DNA from: Psychroserpens sp041224425
GTDB lineage: Bacteria; Bacteroidota; Bacteroidia; Flavobacteriales; Flavobacteriaceae
Assembly (NCBI RefSeq): GCF_041224425.1
Contig: NZ_JBGFGL010000077.1
Span: forward strand, 186,001 to 250,000
DNA length: 64,000 bases
Direction: 5' to 3'
Below are positions 34,704 through 43,802 of this stretch, in pieces; positions within the stretch are counted from its first letter, which is position 1, and the number at the start of each line of letters is the position of its first letter. Both the position numbers and the translations under genes were made by a program. The notes under the pieces were generated by a model that was given only the letters and a program-made list of their open reading frames with translations, ran no database searches and was not told the DNA's origin.

Positions 34704-35741
34704 TTACTTTACGTATTGAATGCTTTCAGAAACCTCAGTTTGGCTATCAAAAAAGCCTTGTTCTTCCATCCATTTGTCGCTATATACTTTACTCATGTAT
34801 CTAGAACCATGATCTGGAAATACAACAACAACTTTATCACCTTTCTTAAATTCTCCTTCTTCATTAAGTTGCTTTAAAGCTTGCATCGCAGCTCCACTTG
34901 TATAACCTACGAAAAGACCTTCAGTTTTGGCTATTTCGCGAGCAGTATGTGCACTTTCTTCATCAGTAACTTTAATAAATTTGTCAATTAAGTCAAATTC
35001 TGTAGCTGTAGGTATCAAGTTTTTACCTAAACCTTCAATTCTGTAAGGGTAGATTTCCTTGTCATCAAACTCACGAGTTTCATGATATTTTTTTAAAACA
35101 GAACCATAAGCATCTACACCAATGATTTTGATGTCTTCATTTTGTTCTTTCAAATACTTAGCGATTCCTGAAATAGTTCCACCTGTACCACTACAAGCCA
35201 CAAGATGTGTGATTTCTCCTTCTGTCTGATTCCAGATTTCAGGACCTGTCGTATGGTAATGCGCATCAATATTCAATTGATTGAAATATTGATTGATATA
35301 AATTGAACCTTTGATTTCGTTATGCAAACGCTTTGCGACTTGGTAATATGATCTAGGATCATCGGCACTCACATTTGCAGGACACACATACACTTGAGCT
35401 CCCATAGACTTTAGCATATCTATTTTATCTCCAGATGATTTCGAGCTAACAGCCAATATGCAGTTGTAGCCCTTAATAATGCTAACCATTGCAATACTAA
35501 ACCCTGTATTACCCGAAGTGGTTTCAATAATGGTATCACCTGGTGACAGAATTCCTTGCCTTTCAGCTTCTTCTATAATATGTAATGCAATTCGATCCTT
35601 TGAAGAGTGTCCTGGATTAAACGCTTCTACTTTTGCTAAGTATTCGCCTTTAAAACCTTCAGTTATGCGATTTAATTTGATAAGTGGTGTTTGCCCAATT
35701 AATTGCAAAACATTATCAAATACATTTTTGCCTTGTTTCAT
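34704..35741 (-). CDS. CBS/cysteine synthase-like PLP enzyme, putative cysteate synthase
   Basis: This 345-residue fold-type II beta-synthase has PLP lysine K48 in NPGHSSKDRIAL, the phosphate loop TSGNTG and the glycine loop ACSGTGGTISG. The C-terminal segment FPDHGSRYMSKVYSDKWM is CBS-like rather than CysK-like. There is no haem or regulatory CBS domain. Close options are cystathionine beta-synthase, O-phosphoserine sulfhydrylase or cysteate synthase. Location beside an oxoamine synthase favours cysteate synthase (O-phosphoserine plus sulfite), as in capnine synthesis. Promoter element at 35784-35791. Confidence 0.72.
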   Translation of the reverse strand: MKQGKNVFDNVLQLIGQTPLIKLNRITEGFKGEYLAKVEAFNPGHSSKDRIALHIIEEAERQGILSPGDTIIETTSGNTGFSIAMVSIIKGYNCILAVSSKSSGDKIDMLKSMGAQVYVCPANVSADDPRSYYQVAKRLHNEIKGSIYINQYFNQLNIDAHYHTTGPEIWNQTEGEITHLVACSGTGGTISGIAKYLKEQNEDIKIIGVDAYGSVLKKYHETREFDDKEIYPYRIEGLGKNLIPTATEFDLIDKFIKVTDEESAHTAREIAKTEGLFVGYTSGAAMQALKQLNEEGEFKKGDKVVVVFPDHGSRYMSKVYSDKWMEEQGFFDSQTEVSESIQYVK

Positions 35742-35783
35742 AAACGCTATTTAATCAGTTTCAAATAGAAACATAAAACCTCG

Positions 35784-35791
35784 CAAAATTA
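35784..35791 (-). promoter_or_regulatory. Putative -7 promoter element for the CBS-like synthase gene
   Basis: The reverse strand reads TAATTTTG, matching TAnnTTTG, 43 bases before the ATG at 35741. The -33 element is not clear. Confidence 0.45.
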
Positions 35792-35806
35792 ACAATTTTT
35801 TTAAAA

Positions 35807-37867
35807 CTAGCCATAAATTCCCTCTAAATCTAATAAAAACGCAAATTCTTGTGCGTCTTCTTTCAACGCTTCAAATCGTCCAGAAGCACCGCCATGACCA
35901 GCATCCATGTTGGTTGTAAGGTACAACTTGTTAGTATCTTGTTTATAAGTTCTAAGCTTTGCTACCCATTTTGCAGGTTCCCAATACTGAACTTGAGAAT
36001 CATGAAGTCCAGTCGTGACCAATATATTTGGATAGCTTTGTGCCTTTACATTATCGTAAGGTGAATAACTTTTCATATAATCGTAAAAAACCTTGTCATT
36101 AGGATTTCCCCATTCATCATATTCGCCTGTCGTTAACGGTATTGTTTCATCAAGCATGGTTGTTACTACATCTACAAAAGGCACTGCAGCAATGACTCCA
36201 TTGTATAATTCTGGAGCTTCATTTACAATCACTCCCATTAAAAGTCCGCCAGCACTTCCTCCCATGGCATATAAATGGTTGGCAGATGTATAATTATTGG
36301 CTATCAAATGTTTGGAGCAGGCTATAAAATCAGTAAATGTGTTTTTCTTCTTTAACAACTTTCCCTCCTCATACCATTTACGACCTAAATATTCGCCTCC
36401 ACGCACATGCGCAATGGCATAGACAAAGCCTCTATCTAATAGGCTTAGCCTAATTGATGAAAAGTATGGATCGATAGTAGAACCGTAGCTTCCATAGGCG
36501 TATTGAAGCAACGGCGTATTCTTCCCTAAAACCGTATCCTTTCGTCTCACAATCGACATTGGTACTTTTGTACCATCATCAGCTGTAGCCCAAATACGTT
36601 CTGAAGTGTAATTAGATTTATCAAAATTAGGATCTAAAACCTCCTGCTCTTTCATGATGGTTTTTGATCTCGTGTTCATATTGAAATCAATTACTGAAGC
36701 AGGTTGTGTCAAACTGTTATATGAATATCTCAATACTTCAGTATCAAAATCAATATTGGCACCTGTATTTACTGTATAGGTTTCACTATCAAATGGCAAA
36801 TAATAATCTTCTGTTTGATCCCAACGTATAATACGAAGTTTTGTTAAACCTTTATTGCGCTCACTAACAACTAAATAAGATTTAAAAATTTCAATATCTT
36901 CAAGTAAAACCTCATCACGATGTGAAATCACATCAACCCAATTCTCTAGTCCGGTTGCACCAATACTCGTTTTCATCAACTTGAAATTAGTCGCCTTATC
37001 CTTGTTGGTAAGGATATAGAATTGGTCTTCAAAATGAGCAATGCTGTATTCCAAACCTCTGATGCGCTTTTGAAATACTTTAAAATTAGCATCAGGTGTA
37101 TTGGCATCCAAAAGATGGTATTCATTAGTCATTGTACTGTAACATGCAATGATAATGTATGCTCTTGATTTGGATTTGTAAACTGCCACTCCAAAAGTAT
37201 CATCGTCTTCAGTAAAAACAAGAGTATCTTCACTTTCAGAATGACCTATTTTATGCTTGTAAATACAGTTGGAACGAAGCGTTTGTGAGTCTTTTTTGGT
37301 ATAAAACAACGTACAGTTATCATTGGCCCAAGTTGAAGATCCTGTTGTGTTTTCAATAACATCTGAAAACACTTCACCAGTAATCAAACTTTTAATTTGA
37401 AGCTTATATTGGCGTCTTCCAACGGTATCCATTCCAAAAGCCACCATAGTATTATCTGGACTAACACTTAATCCAACTAACTTAAAATAGGAATGTGATT
37501 TTGCCAACTCATTACAATCAAACAAAAGTTCTTCATGGGCTTCCAGAGTATCTTTTTTTCGTGTATAAATAGGATAATCCTTACCTTTTTCATAGCGAAC
37601 AATATACCAATAGCCATTGTATTTATATGGCACAGAAGTGTCATCTTCTTTGATTCTTGCTTTCATCTCTTCAAAAAGTGACGTTTCAAAGGCTTTGGTA
37701 TGAGCAGTTTCTTGCTCGTAGAATTCATTTTCAGCCTTGAGATAATCCAAGACATTTTGATCTTCACGCTCGTTTAACCAATAGTAGTTGTCAACTCTTA
37801 TATCATTATGAACTTTTAAATGCTTTGGAATCTTTCTAGCAATTGGAGCTTTAATTACAGTCTTCAT
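35807..37867 (-). CDS. S9 prolyl oligopeptidase family protein (oligopeptidase B-like)
   Basis: This 686-residue serine peptidase has an N-terminal beta-propeller and a C-terminal alpha/beta hydrolase. The nucleophile is in AMGGSAGGLL (near residue 537), the acid in TGLHDSQVQYWEP, and the histidine in NMDAGHGGASGR. No signal peptide, so cytoplasmic. The N-terminus (IPKHLKVHNDIRVDNYYWLNERED) matches protease II. It cleaves oligopeptides after basic or proline residues; specificity is not settled from sequence. Confidence 0.9.
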   Translation of the reverse strand: MKTVIKAPIARKIPKHLKVHNDIRVDNYYWLNEREDQNVLDYLKAENEFYEQETAHTKAFETSLFEEMKARIKEDDTSVPYKYNGYWYIVRYEKGKDYPIYTRKKDTLEAHEELLFDCNELAKSHSYFKLVGLSVSPDNTMVAFGMDTVGRRQYKLQIKSLITGEVFSDVIENTTGSSTWANDNCTLFYTKKDSQTLRSNCIYKHKIGHSESEDTLVFTEDDDTFGVAVYKSKSRAYIIIACYSTMTNEYHLLDANTPDANFKVFQKRIRGLEYSIAHFEDQFYILTNKDKATNFKLMKTSIGATGLENWVDVISHRDEVLLEDIEIFKSYLVVSERNKGLTKLRIIRWDQTEDYYLPFDSETYTVNTGANIDFDTEVLRYSYNSLTQPASVIDFNMNTRSKTIMKEQEVLDPNFDKSNYTSERIWATADDGTKVPMSIVRRKDTVLGKNTPLLQYAYGSYGSTIDPYFSSIRLSLLDRGFVYAIAHVRGGEYLGRKWYEEGKLLKKKNTFTDFIACSKHLIANNYTSANHLYAMGGSAGGLLMGVIVNEAPELYNGVIAAVPFVDVVTTMLDETIPLTTGEYDEWGNPNDKVFYDYMKSYSPYDNVKAQSYPNILVTTGLHDSQVQYWEPAKWVAKLRTYKQDTNKLYLTTNMDAGHGGASGRFEALKEDAQEFAFLLDLEGIYG

Positions 37868-37895
37868 TTTTCTTTTTATAACGCTGGCAATTTAG

Positions 37896-37903
37896 TAAAT
37901 TTG
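37896..37903 (+). promoter_or_regulatory. Putative -7 promoter element for ybaB
   Basis: TAAATTTG matches TAnnTTTG and lies 27 bases before the ybaB ATG, in the short divergent gap with the S9 peptidase gene. Confidence 0.5.
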
Positions 37904-37929
37904 TCATTCATAATTTAATACTTAACACT

Positions 37930-38253
37930 ATGTTTGGAGATATGATGGGAATGATGGGTAAACTCAAGGAAACCCAGAAAAAAGTAGAAGAAACCAAAGA
38001 ACGCTTGCATACAGTATTACTTGACGAAGTGAGTAATGACGGAAAGCTTAAAGTCACTATTACTGCCAATAGAACCATTAAGTCTATTGCTATTGACGAT
38101 GAGTTGCTACAAGATAAGGAGATGTTGGAAGATTATCTCATTCTTACCTTAAACAAGGCTATCGAACGCGCTACAAATGTACATGAAACGGAAGTTGCGG
38201 CAGTAGCAAAAGCAGGAATGCCTAACATTCCAGGTATGGACATGTTTAAATAA
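37930..38253 (+). CDS. YbaB/EbfC family nucleoid-associated protein
   Basis: This 107-residue protein has the YbaB layout: an N-terminal helix (MFGDMMGMMGKLKETQKKVEETKERL), a central beta-hairpin (GKLKVTITANRTIKSIAID) and a C-terminal helix (LEDYLILTLNKAIERATNVHETEVAAVAKAGMPNIPGMDMF). It binds DNA as a tweezer-shaped dimer. It is usually next to dnaX or recR, but here stands alone between a peptidase and a threonine aldolase. Promoter at 37896-37903. Confidence 0.9.
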   Translation: MFGDMMGMMGKLKETQKKVEETKERLHTVLLDEVSNDGKLKVTITANRTIKSIAIDDELLQDKEMLEDYLILTLNKAIERATNVHETEVAAVAKAGMPNIPGMDMFK

Positions 38254-38256
38254 GCA

Positions 38257-39273
38257 TTAAAAATCACTTAAGATTTCCAAAAGTTTACTATGCATCGCAT
38301 CAGTATAACCTAGATGTGTCACCATACGCAGTTTATTACTTCCCATACTGATGATTTTGATATTTTGGGAATCCAACTGTTGTAAAAACTCACTTTCATC
38401 CACATGTGGTTCCAACTCAAAAATCACGATGTTGGTTTCAATAGGCTCCACTTTCTTTATTATAGATAACTCCTGGATTACGTTACCAATTTCTTTGGCT
38501 TTGAGGTGATCTGATTTCAGTCGGTCCACATGATTATCTAAAGCATATAGTCCAGCAGCAGCCAAATAACCCACTTGTCGCATATTGCCACCAAACACCT
38601 TACGATATCGAACCGAATGTGTCATTATTTCCTCATCACCAATTAACACAGATCCAATAGGACAGCCCAATCCTTTACTCAAACACACAGAAATTGTATC
38701 GAATAAATCTCCATAAGATTTCGGACTTTCATTCTTTTCAACTAATGCATTCCACAAGCGAGCACCATCTAAGTGGTAACCTAAATTATGATTATTGCAC
38801 AGGTTTCGAATATTTTTTAATTCCTCAAAATCCCAACAAGCGCCTCCTCCTTTATTGGTTGTATTTTCAACTTCGATAAGGCGTGTCGGACTGTAGTAAA
38901 AGGCTGAAGGATTAATAGCTGCTTCTGCTTGTTCAGCTGTAAACATCCCTCTGTCACCATCAATTAAATGGCAAGAAACACCACTGTTGAAGCTTACACC
39001 TCCTGCTTCATAATTGTAAATATGTGCGTATTTATCGCAAATCACTTGATCACCTGGATTAGTATGTAACTTAATAGCTGTTTGATTCGCCATACTTCCG
39101 GAAGGAAAGAACAAAGCTCTAGGCTTTCCAAACATATCAGCCAAACGCTGTTCGAGTTGTTTTACCGTTGGATCTTCATCAAATACATCGTCACCAACTT
39201 CAGCATTCATCATAGCCTCAAGCATCCCTTGGGTTGGCTTGGTTACGGTATCACTTCTTAAATCGATAATCAT
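38257..39273 (-). CDS. ltaE: Low-specificity L-threonine aldolase
   Basis: This 338-residue fold-type I PLP enzyme begins IDLRSDTVTKPTQGMLEAM, the threonine-aldolase signature. K200 in VCLSKGLGCPIGS is the PLP lysine, and HLDGARLWNA (167-176) holds the cofactor aspartate. It splits threonine or allo-threonine into glycine and acetaldehyde. Its stop is three bases past the ybaB stop on the opposite strand, so ends are nearly touching. It follows the metalloprotease gene by three bases on the same strand, suggesting co-transcription. Confidence 0.9.
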   Translation of the reverse strand: MIIDLRSDTVTKPTQGMLEAMMNAEVGDDVFDEDPTVKQLEQRLADMFGKPRALFFPSGSMANQTAIKLHTNPGDQVICDKYAHIYNYEAGGVSFNSGVSCHLIDGDRGMFTAEQAEAAINPSAFYYSPTRLIEVENTTNKGGGACWDFEELKNIRNLCNNHNLGYHLDGARLWNALVEKNESPKSYGDLFDTISVCLSKGLGCPIGSVLIGDEEIMTHSVRYRKVFGGNMRQVGYLAAAGLYALDNHVDRLKSDHLKAKEIGNVIQELSIIKKVEPIETNIVIFELEPHVDESEFLQQLDSQNIKIISMGSNKLRMVTHLGYTDAMHSKLLEILSDF

Positions 39274-39276
39274 GAT

Positions 39277-41700
39277 TTAGTTGGAATTATATTGGCACAA
39301 ATCACTTCCTATTGGAGAACCGTCAGGTATTTTAGGTGCTTTCTCCATTTTGAATTGTTCAGGATGTACTTTGAATTGGTTAATCATATTCACGTACTGT
39401 GCTTTATACATTGCACTTTTATTCTTACTAGATTTATCTGAAAAATAATCATAAACTAATGAGTTAATTGCCTGATTTGTTATCGCTTTAACCTGAAAAA
39501 AAGACTTATCATTAGTTGCCAAATTCATCAAATGTAAAAGGATGCGCTCATTAACCAATTGTTGTATTTCGCTATGGTAAGCATCCTCATGTTGCTTTCC
39601 GAAGGATTCATCTAAAACCATTTTTACCATGGCTTTAAACGACAATTGATTCGTATCTAAACTTGCTTGCTGAATCAGTCTATTAGCGCGTTCAGGATGA
39701 AATAATAATCCCAACGTCATATCACTTGCAGTTGCAACAGCACTCATTGGATCAAAAGCAACACCTGTATTGCTTGCAAATGATTCCCTTCCTCTCGAAT
39801 AACTAAAGGCACGTGGTGGAAATAACTCCAATTTATTTTGAGGAATCGCTATAGTTTCTACCGACAAGGTTTTTAGTAAAGAGTTCAAGGCTTCCTTTTG
39901 GGCTTTCGAATCTATAGGTTCTACAATCGTTTGGCCATCATCTTTAGCTGCATAGTTATAATCCAATCCACCAACAAGTTTAGCTGTCGCTTCCGTTTGG
40001 TATCTATGAAAATAATATAAAGGCACAAAAACATCTTCCAACACAGAGTAAGGCTCACTTGTTCTTATGTTATCCTTTGAAAAATTTGAAATGGCTTTTG
40101 CCCTTACTTGCAACACATTATCCAATTCTTGGGACGCACTTGAACCATTATCCCAAAGATGCGCCAATGCATGAGCACCACCAGTAGCTCTCGCATCACT
40201 ATCAGTAATGAAACGATGACCTGAAAGTGTTGCTGCCATTAAAATATCATTGAGTGCTTCTTTTTCGTTGGTTCCTTCTCCAAACTCAGAATAACTATAA
40301 GCAACCGTTACTTTATCCCAATCACTAATACCAACTGCGTAGGCATCACTTAAATCAATCTCGCCATTAGTTAATTTCACAGTTGGATGTGGATAATCCA
40401 TGACTGAAGATCTATCATTTGCACTAGCAGCAAAATTATGTGCAAATCCGATGGTATGACCAACTTCATGAGCACTTAGTTGACGAATTCTAGCTAAAGC
40501 CATATCCAACATTGGTTGGTAATTATCATCACGTTCAGCAAAAGGTTTGTTTAGCAAAGCTTGCGCTATCATAAAATCCTGACGAATTCGTAAACTCCCT
40601 AAACTCACATGTCCTTTAATGATTTCACCCGTTCTAGGATCGACAACACTAGCACCATAACTCCAACCTCTTGTCGAGCGGTGTACCCATTGAATCACAT
40701 TATAGCGACAGTCCATTGGATCTGCGTCAGCAGGTAACATTTTTACTTGAAACGCATCCTTATATCCGATAGCTTCATAAGCTTCATTCCACCAACGGGC
40801 ACCATCTAACAAAGCAGAACGCACAGGCTCTGGAGTACCAGGATCTAAATAGTAAATAATAGGCTCTTTTGCTTCACTTATGGCAGCATTTGGGTTTTTC
40901 TTCTCCAATCGGTGACGAATGATATAGCGTTTCAAAATAGGTTCTTGAATTGGCGTGGCATAATCCATATAAGTCGTATAAATGGCGCCACAACGCACAT
41001 CAAATTCACGTTTTTGATATTGATCATCTGGCAATTCAATAAAACTATGGTGTTGAACTACACTAACCAATGAAGCCGTTGGAGCGACTGTTCTGATAAG
41101 CTTACCTGTAGGTTTTCCAGCAAATGTCAATAAGGCTTCAAACTCTACGTTTTTAGGAAATGCTTTGGTACGTTCTAATGCCAAAGCACTTTTAGAAATA
41201 TCGACTTTATAGGTTCCTTCTCCATTTCGCTTAAAGGTGTTGGCTACACCATGTGTGTCTTCCATTAAAAAAGGCGTTAAATCGATGATGTAGGCATCGT
41301 TATGCTCTTCTACAATATTAAATCCGAACAATACCGATTTAGCAAAAGCCTGTTCTATACTTTTTTTCTCTAGATCATTATTTGTAATAGCTCTGTAATT
41401 TTGATTTGGTTGAACCAATAACAATTTATTACCTGCTTTTTGAAACTTTACAATACGTTCACGTCCTATTTGACCTCTGTCCAATCCGATGTCATTAGAC
41501 CCAACACCTGTAGCTAGTGAATTGACGTATAGAAATTCATCATTTAAATTATCGACTTTCAAGTAGATTTTGTCTTGGGATGCTTCATAATAAAAATCAA
41601 AAAAACCCTTGAATTCCTTTAAGTCCTTTTTGTCTAAAATTTGAGCGTTAAAAATTGAAATGAATAAACAAAGTGAAATACTGAATAAACGTGTTTTCAT
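39277..41700 (-). CDS. Exported zinc-dependent metalloprotease (DUF5117/DUF4953 type)
   Basis: This 807-residue protein has a signal peptide (to residue 19, IFNAQ). The zinc site is HEVGHTIGFAH at 411-421, matching the metzincin pattern HExxHxxGxxH, with catalytic Glu412. Upstream sits the DUF5117-like domain (NDEFLYVNSLATGVGSNDIG), downstream the DUF4953 region. Two copies or more of this family are common in Bacteroidota; substrates are not known. It appears to be first in a unit with the threonine aldolase gene. Confidence 0.88.
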   Translation of the reverse strand: MKTRLFSISLCLFISIFNAQILDKKDLKEFKGFFDFYYEASQDKIYLKVDNLNDEFLYVNSLATGVGSNDIGLDRGQIGRERIVKFQKAGNKLLLVQPNQNYRAITNNDLEKKSIEQAFAKSVLFGFNIVEEHNDAYIIDLTPFLMEDTHGVANTFKRNGEGTYKVDISKSALALERTKAFPKNVEFEALLTFAGKPTGKLIRTVAPTASLVSVVQHHSFIELPDDQYQKREFDVRCGAIYTTYMDYATPIQEPILKRYIIRHRLEKKNPNAAISEAKEPIIYYLDPGTPEPVRSALLDGARWWNEAYEAIGYKDAFQVKMLPADADPMDCRYNVIQWVHRSTRGWSYGASVVDPRTGEIIKGHVSLGSLRIRQDFMIAQALLNKPFAERDDNYQPMLDMALARIRQLSAHEVGHTIGFAHNFAASANDRSSVMDYPHPTVKLTNGEIDLSDAYAVGISDWDKVTVAYSYSEFGEGTNEKEALNDILMAATLSGHRFITDSDARATGGAHALAHLWDNGSSASQELDNVLQVRAKAISNFSKDNIRTSEPYSVLEDVFVPLYYFHRYQTEATAKLVGGLDYNYAAKDDGQTIVEPIDSKAQKEALNSLLKTLSVETIAIPQNKLELFPPRAFSYSRGRESFASNTGVAFDPMSAVATASDMTLGLLFHPERANRLIQQASLDTNQLSFKAMVKMVLDESFGKQHEDAYHSEIQQLVNERILLHLMNLATNDKSFFQVKAITNQAINSLVYDYFSDKSSKNKSAMYKAQYVNMINQFKVHPEQFKMEKAPKIPDGSPIGSDLCQYNSN

Positions 41701-41757
41701 AAAAAATAATTAGTGTATAAAACTACGGAAATTAATACAAAAAAATATTAAAATGTT

Positions 41758-41786
41758 TTGCAAAACCCTTGGTGTTTATACTTTTG
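41758..41786 (+). promoter_or_regulatory. Promoter for prfB
   Basis: TTG at 41758-41760 and TACTTTTG at 41779-41786, 18 bases apart, match the Bacteroidota -33/-7 architecture. The prfB ATG follows 14 bases after the -7 element, so the leader would be very short. Confidence 0.6.
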
Positions 41787-41800
41787 TAAAAAATAAATTT

Positions 41801-42911
41801 ATGATTACTTCAGATCAAATTAAAGATCTTAACACACGCCTTGACAAACTAAGGCACTATCTTTGACTTAGATGCCAAACTGATAGAAATTTCAAACGAA
41901 GAAGAACAAACATTTGACCCTAACTTCTGGAATGATTCAAAAAAAGCCGAAATGGTGATGAAATCGCTTCGAGAGAAAAAAAGTTGGGTTCAAGATTTTG
42001 AATCGGCAAAAACCGCTGTTGAAGACCTTGAAGTCATCTACGAATTCTTCAAGGAAGAAGAAGCCACTTCCGAGAATGTTGAAAACCGTTTTGAGATAGC
42101 CTCCAACTGTATTGAAAAACTCGAGTTCAAGAACATGCTTTCCGATGAAGCCGATAGTTTAAGTGCAGTCCTTCAAATCACTGCTGGAGCAGGTGGTACA
42201 GAATCCTGTGATTGGGCGAGTATGCTGATGCGAATGTATTTAATGTACGCAGAAAAAAATGGATTCAAAGTAAAGGAACTCAACTACCAAGAAGGTGATG
42301 TTGCAGGAATCAAAACCGTAACACTTGAGATTGAAGGTGATTACGCTTTCGGTTGGCTAAAAGGTGAAAATGGTGTGCATCGATTGGTAAGAATATCGCC
42401 TTTCGACAGCAATGCAAAACGCCATACCAGCTTTGCTTCAGTTTATGTCTACCCTTTGGTAGATGATAGTATTGAAATTGAAATCAATCCTGCAGATATT
42501 GAAATCACAACGGCGCGTTCAAGTGGTGCTGGTGGTCAAAATGTCAATAAAGTAGAAACCAAAGTTCAGCTAACACATAAGCCTACAGGCATCCAAATTT
42601 CTTGTTCAGAAACCAGATCACAGCATGATAATCGCGCCAGAGCCATGCAAATGTTGAAATCGCAATTATATGAGATTGAATTGCAAAAGCAAATGGCGCA
42701 ACGTGAAGATATTGAAGCTGGAAAAATGAAAATTGAATGGGGAAGCCAAATTCGCAATTACGTAATGCATCCATATAAATTGGTGAAAGATGTACGTTCT
42801 GGACATGAAACCGGAAATGTTGATGCAGTTATGGATGGAGATTTGGAACCATTTTTGAAGTCCTATTTAATGATGATGGGTCAAAAAGATACTAATACAA
42901 CAGAATTATAA
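41801..42911 (+). CDS. prfB: Peptide chain release factor 2, expressed by programmed +1 frameshift
   Basis: A 21-codon frame from the ATG at 41801 ends in an in-frame TGA at 41864-41866. Reading from GAC at 41865 continues uninterrupted to 42911, giving about 369 residues. The junction TATCTTTGAC preceded by AAGG is the classic RF2 autoregulatory slip site (CTT TGA C). Domain markers are SPF (about 199-201), which reads UGA and UAA, and GGQ (about 244-246), which triggers peptide release. When RF2 is scarce the ribosome shifts and makes more. A later ATG at 41952 would give an N-terminally truncated protein and is rejected. Confidence 0.95.
41861..41867 (+). promoter_or_regulatory. prfB programmed +1 frameshift site
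   Basis: CTTTGAC: the ribosome pauses at TGA after a CTT leucine codon and slips forward one base to decode GAC. An AAGG tract lies six bases before CTT, where a Shine-Dalgarno-like stimulator is found in other prfB genes. Confidence 0.93.
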
Positions 42912-42914
42912 ATC

Positions 42915-43256
42915 ATGATACGTATTTATCACAATCCGAGATGTAGAAAATCTAGAGAAGGTCTTGAAATTTTGGAAGCTTCAGGACATAGTTTTAATAT
43001 CGTAAAATATCTTGATGAGCCATTGACAGAAGACCAGCTACAACAAATCATTACGCTGTTGGGTATAAAGCCTATTGAATTGGTCAGAAAAAATGAAGCC
43101 ATATGGAAATCAGATTATAAAGGAAAACAACTATCTGATAAAGCTATAATATCTGCAATGGTGAAACATCCTAAACTGATTGAGCGACCTATTGTTATCA
43201 ATGGACATAAAGCTGTAATTGGAAGACCTCCATCGTTAATCTCTGAAATCCTATAA
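42915..43256 (+). CDS. arsC: ArsC/Spx family thioredoxin-like reductase
   Basis: This 113-residue protein begins MIRIYHNPRCRKSREGLEIL, with reactive Cys10 in the NPRCRKS loop typical of glutaredoxin-coupled arsenate reductases and related YfgD proteins. WKSDYKGKQLSDKAII and ERPIVINGHKAVIGRPP match the family. No arsR, arsB or acr3 gene is adjacent. It follows prfB by three bases, an unusual pairing. The catalytic role in arsenate reduction is plausible but not certain. Confidence 0.82.
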   Translation: MIRIYHNPRCRKSREGLEILEASGHSFNIVKYLDEPLTEDQLQQIITLLGIKPIELVRKNEAIWKSDYKGKQLSDKAIISAMVKHPKLIERPIVINGHKAVIGRPPSLISEIL

Positions 43257-43266
43257 TTTTTTAAAG

Positions 43267-43680
43267 ATGAAAATCAAACCTGTTTTAATTTATTTATTGT
43301 TTTTCTTCAGCCTTAGTATCTCCTATTCTCAATCTGAAGCTGAGATTGAACGCTTGAAAGAACGCTATGCTGAGCGCACCAAAGAATTGAAAGATGAAAT
43401 TGTAACGATGATTGCCGAGGACTTAAAATTGGATGCATTCGAAAAAGAAATCGTTTCACAATCTATATTCAGCTATTATGACGAAGTTCAAAAAATTAAC
43501 GTCATGAACATACCGATTTTTGAAAAAAGAGACTTGGTCTCCCAATTGGATGGAAGTCATTTCAATGATTTGAAAACCATTTTAAACGAAGAACAAATCA
43601 GTTATATTCTTGAGCAATTAAAAGGCGATTGGAAGCAAAACAAAAAAGACAAAAAGCGAAAGAAAAGACGCAAAAACTAA
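43267..43680 (+). CDS. Exported helical protein of unknown function
   Basis: This 137-residue protein has a signal peptide ending at SYSQ (about residue 21), then an amphipathic all-helical chain with many Glu and Lys, and a strongly basic tail (DWKQNKKDKKRKKRRKN). The charge pattern suggests binding to an acidic surface such as nucleic acid or lipid. It is ten bases after arsC and about 120 bases before the TonB receptor. No family recognised. Confidence 0.6.
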   Translation: MKIKPVLIYLLFFFSLSISYSQSEAEIERLKERYAERTKELKDEIVTMIAEDLKLDAFEKEIVSQSIFSYYDEVQKINVMNIPIFEKRDLVSQLDGSHFNDLKTILNEEQISYILEQLKGDWKQNKKDKKRKKRRKN

Positions 43681-43766
43681 TTGTGAATAGTAATATTACA
43701 TAACTCTATAGATGTTATCAATCAACGTTTAACAAAAGATTAACCCAAGTCAAAATTTGGTAACGT

Positions 43767-43774
43767 TATCTTTG
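43767..43774 (+). promoter_or_regulatory. Putative -7 promoter element for the second TonB receptor
   Basis: TATCTTTG matches TAnnTTTG and lies 28 bases before the receptor ATG. A TTTG seven bases upstream of it is too close to serve as -33. Confidence 0.5.
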
Positions 43775-43802
43775 CTTATATAGATAACCATATATCAAAT
43801 TT

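Noticed and set aside
41952..42911. prfB starting at the ATG at 41952
   Set aside because: This would remove the first ~50 residues of RF2. The upstream 21 codons, the CTTTGAC slip site and continuous homology-like sequence show the true start is 41801 with a programmed frameshift.
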